From the NCBI GenBank assembly GCA_016867095.1, contig VGKK01000038.1, positions 1-9,735 of the forward strand: a DNA stretch of 9,735 nt, given 5' to 3'. Numbering within the stretch: the first letter of the stretch is position 1; every line of letters starts with the position of its first letter. This DNA is from Candidatus Omnitrophota bacterium. Its GTDB lineage: Bacteria; Omnitrophota; Gorgyraeia; Gygaellales; Profunditerraquicolaceae. Position numbers and translations under genes: made by a program. This document shows positions 4,992 to 9,735 of the stretch, piece after piece. Under the pieces are notes generated by a model. It was not told where the DNA came from. It saw nothing but the letters and a program-made list of their open reading frames with translations, and ran no database searches.

Positions 4992-7508
4992 ATGAAAGCG
5001 GATATTCTGCGGGAAAAATTCCTGGATTTCTTTAAATCCAAAAAGCATAAAATTGTAGAGAGCGATTCCCTTGTCCCGAAGGATGACCCTACGGTCCTGT
5101 TTACGCCTGCCGGGATGAACCAATTCAAAAAGGAATTCCTAGGATTTAATGCCGGATTTAGGCGCGCCGCCACAGCCCAGCGCTGCCTGCGCACCGATGA
5201 TTTGGATAAAGTCGGGCATACTCGCGGCCACCACACCTTTTTTGAGATGCTGGGAAACTTTTCCTTCGGGGATTATTTTAAGGAAGAGGCCATAGCTTTC
5301 GCCTGGGAGTTTTTAACCGAAGAATTAAAGATTGATAAGAACAGGTTATGGGTTTCAGTCTATGAGGACGATAAAGAGGCTTATGATATCTGGAAGGATA
5401 TCATCAAAGTCCCCCAGGATAAAATTGTTAAATTAGGGGATAAGGAGAATTTTTGGCCTTCAGAGGCCAAGGCTAAAGGCCCAAACGGGCCTTGCGGCCC
5501 CTGCTCAGAGATATTTTTTGACCAGCTTGAGGTTTGGAACCTGGTTTTTACCCAGTTTAACCGCAAAGAAGGCGGGGCGTTAGAGCCGTTACCCAAGAGG
5601 AATATTGATACCGGCATGGGCCTGGAAAGATTGGCCGCGGTAATGCAGGGGGTAAAGAGCAATTTTGAAACGGATTTGTTTATCCCGTTGATTGAAGAAA
5701 TTGAGGTGAATGCTAAAGGCGGCAATAAAAAGGAATTCATTTACGCTATTGCCGACCATATCCGGGCCGTAACCTTTGTCATCTATGACGGGGTATTGCC
5801 TTCAAATGAAGGCCGGGGCTACGTGGCCAGAAAATTAATCCGCAAGTGCACCCTGCATTTAAGGGTATTAGGCCTGGAGCAGCCGTTTTTATATAAATTA
5901 GTGCCGGTGGTCGCCGGCATAATGCAGCAGCCTTACCCGGAATTATACGGCCGCAAAGAAAATATCGCCGAGGTCATTTTGGCCGAAGAAAAAAATTTTA
6001 TTTCTACCCTGGAATCAAGCAGTTCTTTATTTAAAGAAAAGTTTGCCGCGCTCTTAAATAAGGCGGACCCGGAAAGGGCCGGAAGGATTGCCTTTCAACT
6101 TTACGACACTTACGGTATACCCCTGGAATTAACCCGGGATTGGCTGGATAAACACAATATCAAGCTCTCTCAGGAAGCGTTTAATCAGGGGTTAAAACAA
6201 CAGAAAGACCGCTCTAAAGCCCAGAGCAATATGAGTGGCGATGTTTTCGCGGCCAAAGACTTGGGCCTGGGTTTAGCGGCAACTAAATTTTCCGGCTATA
6301 AAGATTATTCTGTGCGCGCAAAGATTTTAAAACTGATTAAGGACGGCGGAGAGGTAAAAAAAGCAGCTAAGGGCGAAGAAGTAAGCATCGTTTTGGATAA
6401 ATCCGTATTCTACGCGGAGGCCGGCGGCCAGGCCGGCGATAGCGGCGAATTCGTAAAAGGCAAGAATATTTTTAAGGTGTTGGATACGCGCGCAACCGCA
6501 AAGGTTATTGTCCATATCGGCCAAGTTAAAGATGGCGGCTTTAAGAAGGGCAACGTGGTGAGCGCCAAAATTGACCGCGAGCGCCGGCTATCAATTGCCA
6601 GAAATCATACCGCCACCCATCTTTTGCAGGCGGCTTTACGCAAAGTCCTGGGCGCGCATGTGCGCCAACAAGGTTCCTTGGTTGCAGAAGATAGATTACG
6701 TTTTGACTTTACCCATTTTAAGGATATTGGCGCCGAAGAATTGCAGCGCGTAGAGGACTTGGTGAACAGCTATATTTTGAATAATTATCCTCTGGTAAAA
6801 AAAGAAATGCCTTTGGCGCAGGCCAAAAAAAGCGGGGCGCTGGCATTTTTTGGCGAAAAATACGCCAGTAGGGTGCGCGTGGTCGCTATCGGCGATATTT
6901 CCAAGGAGTTCTGCGGCGGCACGCACCTTGATTCTACCGGCCAAATTAGCCTCTTTAAAATCATCCAGGAGGGATCCGTGGCTTCGGGCGTGCGCAGGAT
7001 AGAGGCGGTAACCGGGAACTTTGCTTATGAGGAGATCAAAGAAGAGCAAAGGAGAAATCAGGAATTAGCCGAAAAACAATCAGCCCGCATAAAAGAATTG
7101 GAGAAGCAGGCAAAATCTAATAAAATTAATAGTCTTTGCGCGGCAATGCCGGATATTCTTAAAAAATCAGAGAACATTAATAATATTAATGTGATTACCG
7201 CTATTGAGAATGATGTGGATATGGAATCCCTGCGCCGGGCAATGGATATGGCAAAGGAGCAGGCCAATAACGCGGTTATTACCCTGGCTACTCAGGATAT
7301 CGCCAATTCCAGGGTCTTATTAGTTGTCGGGATAACCGCGGATTTATTACCCAAGGGCTTAGATGCCGCGGCAATAATCCGCCAGGTCGCGAAAATTATC
7401 GGAGGCAGCGGCGGAGGCAGGAAAGATTTTGCTCAAGGCAGCGGCAACCAGCCGCAGAATCTTGAGCAGGCTATGCAGGAATTAAAAAATATTATTCAAA
7501 AACTTTAA
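4992..7508 (+). CDS. alaS: Alanyl-tRNA synthetase
   Basis: This 838-residue class II synthetase charges tRNA-Ala and clears misacylated Ser and Gly. The aminoacylation core covers about 1-240: motif 1 near FTPAGMNQFKKEFLG (37-51), motif 2 in RTDDLDKVGHTRGHHTFFEM (67-86), GPNGPCGPCSEI (163-174) and motif 3 GMGLERLAAV (208-217). The editing domain has the zinc ligands His539 and His543 (NHTATHLL) and Cys641 and His645 (CGGTHL). A coiled coil (about 677-710) leads to the C-Ala domain with GGSGGGRKDFAQGSG (804-818). The ATG at 4992 fits AGGTGAT just upstream better than the in-frame GTG at 4986, which is part of the repeat. A loop of about 15-25 residues normally found between SEIFYD and LEIWNLVF is missing (residues 177-180). 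recX lies upstream as in many bacteria; hisD starts four bases after the stop. Confidence 0.97.
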   Translation: MKADILREKFLDFFKSKKHKIVESDSLVPKDDPTVLFTPAGMNQFKKEFLGFNAGFRRAATAQRCLRTDDLDKVGHTRGHHTFFEMLGNFSFGDYFKEEAIAFAWEFLTEELKIDKNRLWVSVYEDDKEAYDIWKDIIKVPQDKIVKLGDKENFWPSEAKAKGPNGPCGPCSEIFFDQLEVWNLVFTQFNRKEGGALEPLPKRNIDTGMGLERLAAVMQGVKSNFETDLFIPLIEEIEVNAKGGNKKEFIYAIADHIRAVTFVIYDGVLPSNEGRGYVARKLIRKCTLHLRVLGLEQPFLYKLVPVVAGIMQQPYPELYGRKENIAEVILAEEKNFISTLESSSSLFKEKFAALLNKADPERAGRIAFQLYDTYGIPLELTRDWLDKHNIKLSQEAFNQGLKQQKDRSKAQSNMSGDVFAAKDLGLGLAATKFSGYKDYSVRAKILKLIKDGGEVKKAAKGEEVSIVLDKSVFYAEAGGQAGDSGEFVKGKNIFKVLDTRATAKVIVHIGQVKDGGFKKGNVVSAKIDRERRLSIARNHTATHLLQAALRKVLGAHVRQQGSLVAEDRLRFDFTHFKDIGAEELQRVEDLVNSYILNNYPLVKKEMPLAQAKKSGALAFFGEKYASRVRVVAIGDISKEFCGGTHLDSTGQISLFKIIQEGSVASGVRRIEAVTGNFAYEEIKEEQRRNQELAEKQSARIKELEKQAKSNKINSLCAAMPDILKKSENINNINVITAIENDVDMESLRRAMDMAKEQANNAVITLATQDIANSRVLLVVGITADLLPKGLDAAAIIRQVAKIIGGSGGGRKDFAQGSGNQPQNLEQAMQELKNIIQKL

Positions 7509-7512
7509 TACT

Positions 7513-8739
7513 ATGAAAATAATCCGTTTTAACAGCAAACAATTGGAAAAGATTTATAATCGCGGCGTAGTTAAATCCAAGCGCGTGGAAGAAAGGGTCA
7601 GGCGCATTATTGAGGACGTGCGCTTATTGGGGGATGAGGCGCTCTTAAAATATACCAGAAAATTTGACGGCGTAAAACTTTCCTTAAGACAGCTAAAGGT
7701 TTCCGAGATAGAGATTAGCGGCGCCTACCAAAATATCAGCCCGAATTTTGTTTCCAGCCTCAAGGTCATTATTGAAAATATCAACCGCTTTTACCGTAAG
7801 GGCTTAAGGAAATCCTGGAAAATTAAGGACGCTGACGGCGTTGTCTTGTCTGAGAATTATACCCCTCTGGAAAAAGTCGGCGTGTATATCCCGGCAGGGA
7901 CCGCGCCGCTGGTGTCCTGCGTTTATATGACAGCGTTGCCGGCAAAGATTGCCGGCGTCAAAAAGATAATCCTTATCAGCCCGCCGAATAAGCAGGGCTA
8001 TATTGACCCGCATATTCTGGTTGTGGCGGACCTTTTAAGGGTAGATGAAATATACCGCGTAGGCGGCTCGCAGGGTATCGCGGCCCTGGCCTATGGTACT
8101 AAGACCATACCGCGCGTGGATAAAATCGTCGGACCGGGCAATATTTATGTCAGCGAGGCCAAGCGGCAGGTCTTTGGGGTGGTGGATATTGATATGATTG
8201 CCGGCCCCACGGAGCTGGTGATTATTGCCAACCGCTACAGCGACCCCAAATTTATTATTGCCGACCTGCGCGCCCAGGCAGAGCATGCCGCAGGCTTGGC
8301 AATATTAGTGACTAATTCCAAGAGCCTGGCCAAGGAAATAAAATCACAGGGCCAGGATATAAACGGCGTGATTGTCCTGACGCGGGATTTAGAAGAAGCC
8401 ATTGAAGCAGCCAATAAGATTGCTCCGGAGCACTTGGAAATCCTGGTAAAAAACCCCAGAAAGATAATGCGGGGGATAAAAAATGCCGGGGCTATATTTT
8501 TAGGGCCGTACAGCCCGACCGCGGTAGGAGATTATATTGCCGGCCCCAGCCATGTCCTGCCGACTGCCGGCACAGCCAGGTTTTTCTCCGGATTATCAGT
8601 GCTGGATTTTGTCAAGAGCAACCACATTATCAGTTATTCCAAAAAGGCCCTGGAAAAAGTGAAGGAGCCGTTGGAGAAGATTGCCTGTATTGAAGGGTTA
8701 AATAAACACTTGGATTCGGTGAAGGCCAGGTTCTTATAG
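7513..8739 (+). CDS. hisD: Histidinol dehydrogenase
   Basis: HisD performs the last two oxidations of histidine synthesis, histidinol to histidine, using NAD and zinc in the cytosol. At 408 residues it is slightly shorter than the usual 425-440. Expected zinc ligands are all present: Gln255 and His258 (LRAQAEHAAG), Asp340 (TAVGDYIAGPSH) and His399 (GLNKHLDSV). The catalytic pair is Glu306-His307 (APEHLEIL). VGPGNIYVSEAKRQVFG (206-222) and DMIAGPTEL (227-235) match the nucleotide and substrate region. The usual YVPGG is YIPAG here (125-129). No ribosome binding site is evident; the start lies four bases after the alaS stop, so translational coupling is likely. Confidence 0.96.
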   Translation: MKIIRFNSKQLEKIYNRGVVKSKRVEERVRRIIEDVRLLGDEALLKYTRKFDGVKLSLRQLKVSEIEISGAYQNISPNFVSSLKVIIENINRFYRKGLRKSWKIKDADGVVLSENYTPLEKVGVYIPAGTAPLVSCVYMTALPAKIAGVKKIILISPPNKQGYIDPHILVVADLLRVDEIYRVGGSQGIAALAYGTKTIPRVDKIVGPGNIYVSEAKRQVFGVVDIDMIAGPTELVIIANRYSDPKFIIADLRAQAEHAAGLAILVTNSKSLAKEIKSQGQDINGVIVLTRDLEEAIEAANKIAPEHLEILVKNPRKIMRGIKNAGAIFLGPYSPTAVGDYIAGPSHVLPTAGTARFFSGLSVLDFVKSNHIISYSKKALEKVKEPLEKIACIEGLNKHLDSVKARFL

Positions 8740-8747
8740 GAGAAAGA

Positions 8748-9356
8748 ATGAGAGAGGCCACGAAAAATAGGAAGACCAAAGAAACCGAGATCACGATAAA
8801 GCTGAATATTGACGGAGAAGGCGCGGCAAAAATAAACTCAAAAGTAGGTTTCCTGGATCATATGCTGGAATTATTTGCCTTTTGGGGGCATTTTGATTTG
8901 GAGGTGAATACCGGCGCTGCTGACCTGAAGGTGGATATTCATCACACTAATGAGGATGTAGGGATACTCTTAGGCCAGGTCTTTAAAGAGGCGTTGGCAG
9001 ATAAGGCCGGTATTAAGCGTATTGGCTTTGCTTCGGTGCCGATGGAAGATGTAACCGCCAGCGTCAACGTTGATATTAGCGGTAGGGGTTCGTTGAAGCT
9101 AACCCTTGGCCCCGGCGCTTATCAACAACCGGTTGATCAGGAAGGTTATGAATTAAAATATGCCGAGCATTTCTTTGAGGCCTTTGCCAAACAATTAGGG
9201 ATGAATCTGAACATAAAAATAGAAAATCCCAGCCAGGATTTACACGCAACTTTAGAGCCGGTCTTTAAAGCCCTGGGTAAGGCCCTGGATGAGGCGACCC
9301 AGATTGACCCTCGCCGCAAAGGTATCCCCTCAACCAAAGGCGTAATTGATAAGTGA
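8748..9356 (+). CDS. hisB: Imidazoleglycerol-phosphate dehydratase, divergent
   Basis: The 202-residue, monofunctional IGPD removes water from imidazoleglycerol phosphate in histidine synthesis. Family marks are NRKTKETEI (7-15), FLDHMLELF (35-43), the metal motif DIHHTNEDVGI (63-73), VDISGRG (108-114), AEHFFEAFA (139-147), FKALGKALDEA (173-183) and PSTKGV (194-199). Several usually conserved histidines are changed: the HG after DHML is WG (46-47), the GMTLHI His is Asn155, and the second HHxxE reads HATLE (166-170). The fold and substrate-phosphate residues (Arg113, Lys197) look kept. AGGAGA (8738-8743), overlapping the hisD stop, sits four bases before the ATG. It follows hisD by 8 bases, while the next his gene is 240 bases away. 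Confidence 0.93.
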   Translation: MREATKNRKTKETEITIKLNIDGEGAAKINSKVGFLDHMLELFAFWGHFDLEVNTGAADLKVDIHHTNEDVGILLGQVFKEALADKAGIKRIGFASVPMEDVTASVNVDISGRGSLKLTLGPGAYQQPVDQEGYELKYAEHFFEAFAKQLGMNLNIKIENPSQDLHATLEPVFKALGKALDEATQIDPRRKGIPSTKGVIDK

Positions 9357-9360
9357 GGAC

Positions 9361-9413
9361 ATAAGTTATGGAGCAATATATTAAAAATAAGGTAAGCGAC
9401 ATAACTTATAAGT
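9361..9413. repeat. Short inverted repeats after hisB
   Basis: ATAAGTTATG (9361-9370) and CATAACTTAT (9400-9409) are perfect inverted arms. ACTTATAAGT (9404-9413) is a perfect palindrome overlapping the second arm, and AACTTATAA recurs at 9487-9495 inside the MITE-like element. The stem is AU-rich and weak; a regulatory role is not shown. Confidence 0.45.
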
Positions 9414-9457
9414 CCGAACTTACCCAGCACTTATTTTTGATAAAACAGTTACATTAA
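9368..9457 (+). pseudogene. Short ORF after hisB, apparently cut by the MITE-like insertion
   Basis: ATG at 9368 follows GAGGA (9355-9359) with an 8-base gap and opens a 29-codon frame beginning MEQYIKNKVSDITYKSEL. After that point the frame runs into the inserted element and stops at 9455-9457. Removing 9423-9526 plus one TTA copy restores a 41-codon frame that continues KFAPAVLLRF and ends in TGA at 9598-9600, overlapping the hisH ATG as ATGA. I do not recognise the peptide, and its second half is encoded by a hairpin, so it may not be a true gene. Confidence 0.35.
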
Positions 9458-9526
9458 ATAAAAAGGTATTTTGCAGCATAACCGTTAACTTATAAATCCA
9501 GCATAATTACAAAAATAAGTGCTGGG
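9423..9526. mobile_element. MITE-like element between hisB and hisH
   Basis: CCCAGCACTTATTTTT (9423-9438) and AAAAATAAGTGCTGGG (9511-9526) are perfect 16-bp terminal inverted repeats around about 72 bp of AT-rich DNA with no coding potential. TTA flanks both sides (9420-9422 and 9527-9529), consistent with a 3-bp target duplication; one further pair (A/T) extends the inverted repeat to 17 bp. Such a TNA-type target is used by some IS5-family transposases. The ends do not match those of the insertion sequence upstream of recA, so a different transposase would move it. Confidence 0.7.
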
Positions 9527-9535
9527 TTAAATTCG

Positions 9536-9585
9536 CCCCTGCCGTTTTGCTTCGCTTTTGCGATAGCAAAACGAAGCAGCAGGGG
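9536..9585 (+). promoter_or_regulatory. Strong hairpin before hisH covering its probable ribosome binding site
   Basis: GCTTCG (9549-9554) and TTTTGC (9556-9561), split by one bulged C, pair with GCAAAACGAAGC (9566-9577) around a GATA loop. CCCCTGC (9536-9542) then pairs with GCAGGGG (9579-9585) across an asymmetric internal loop. The purine run AGGGGG (9581-9586) ends 10 bases before the hisH ATG and is the best Shine-Dalgarno candidate, so the outer stem would hide it. No T run follows, arguing against an intrinsic terminator. Confidence 0.6.
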
Positions 9586-9596
9586 GCTCATTTAAG

Positions 9597-9735
9597 ATGA
9601 TTGCTATTATTGACTACGGGATGGGCAATATCCATAGCGTGCAAAAGGCCCTGGAGTCTTTGGGGGCAAGGGCCATTGTGACTAACCAGCCTGCCGAGAT
9701 TAAGAGGTGCGTTAAGGCGGTCTTGCCAGGCGTCG
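9597..9735 (+). CDS. hisH: Imidazole glycerol phosphate synthase glutaminase subunit, 5' part
   Basis: The first 46 codons are present and the gene runs off the window. MIAIIDYGMGNIHSVQKALE is the typical HisH start, and ILPGVG-type sequence appears at the edge as VLPGV. HisH is a class I amidotransferase that feeds ammonia to HisF to form imidazoleglycerol phosphate, the substrate of HisB. The catalytic Cys-His-Glu triad lies beyond the window. The start is supported by alignment with the family rather than by a clear ribosome binding site. Confidence 0.93.
   Translation, partial: MIAIIDYGMGNIHSVQKALESLGARAIVTNQPAEIKRCVKAVLPGV

Noticed and set aside
5476..5493. Perfect hairpin AAGGCCC-AAAC-GGGCCTT inside alaS
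   Set aside because: It falls on codons of the conserved KGPNGPCGP motif, whose Gly/Pro codons produce GC-rich palindromes, so a separate regulatory role is not needed.
9423..9526. Rho-independent terminator or attenuator formed by the long inverted repeat
   Set aside because: The arms are 72 bases apart, AT-rich at the inner ends and flanked by a TTA duplication, which fits a transposon-derived element better.

Overview
The window looks like chromosomal DNA from an uncultured Gram-negative-type bacterium of moderate GC content. The protein style and the mix of housekeeping genes would fit Candidatus Omnitrophota (OP3) or a related lineage, but this is an impression from the sequences and not a placement. 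RecA, AlaRS, HisD and the periplasmic protease all read as intact bacterial orthologues.

Region 1-1804 is accessory DNA. It starts with about 120 bp rich in TTACAC-type heptamers. An insertion sequence of about 1.68 kb (121-1804) follows. It carries one DDE transposase on the minus strand (182-1516), its own promoter and leader hairpin, and near-matching terminal inverted repeats. The right end of the element stops only about 35 bp before the -35 box of the recA promoter.

Region 1839-9735 is one co-directional run of plus-strand genes: recA, an HtrA/Do-family serine protease, recX, alaS, hisD, hisB and the first 46 codons of hisH. Gaps are tiny or negative (18, -14, 29, 4 and 8 bp) up to hisB, and no clear intrinsic terminator is seen, so a single long transcript from the textbook TTGACA-17-TATAAT recA promoter is plausible. 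The recA-recX-alaS order is a familiar bacterial arrangement, here with a protease gene placed between recA and recX. Functionally the run joins recombination (RecA and its modulator RecX), envelope protein quality control (HtrA), alanine tRNA charging (AlaS) and histidine synthesis (HisD, HisB, HisH).

Two junctions are reshaped by small repeats. At recX-alaS, a perfect 14-bp inverted repeat supplies the last codons of recX and runs into two perfect tandem 18-bp repeats, the second of which carries the alaS ribosome binding site. At hisB-hisH, a 240-bp gap breaks the otherwise tight his cluster. It holds a MITE-like element of about 104 bp with perfect terminal inverted repeats and a TTA target duplication, apparently inserted into a short ORF, then a strong hairpin that would cover the likely hisH Shine-Dalgarno. 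Two proteins have unusual points: the HisB dehydratase departs from consensus at several conserved histidines, and AlaRS lacks a loop usually present after its GPCGPCSEI motif.
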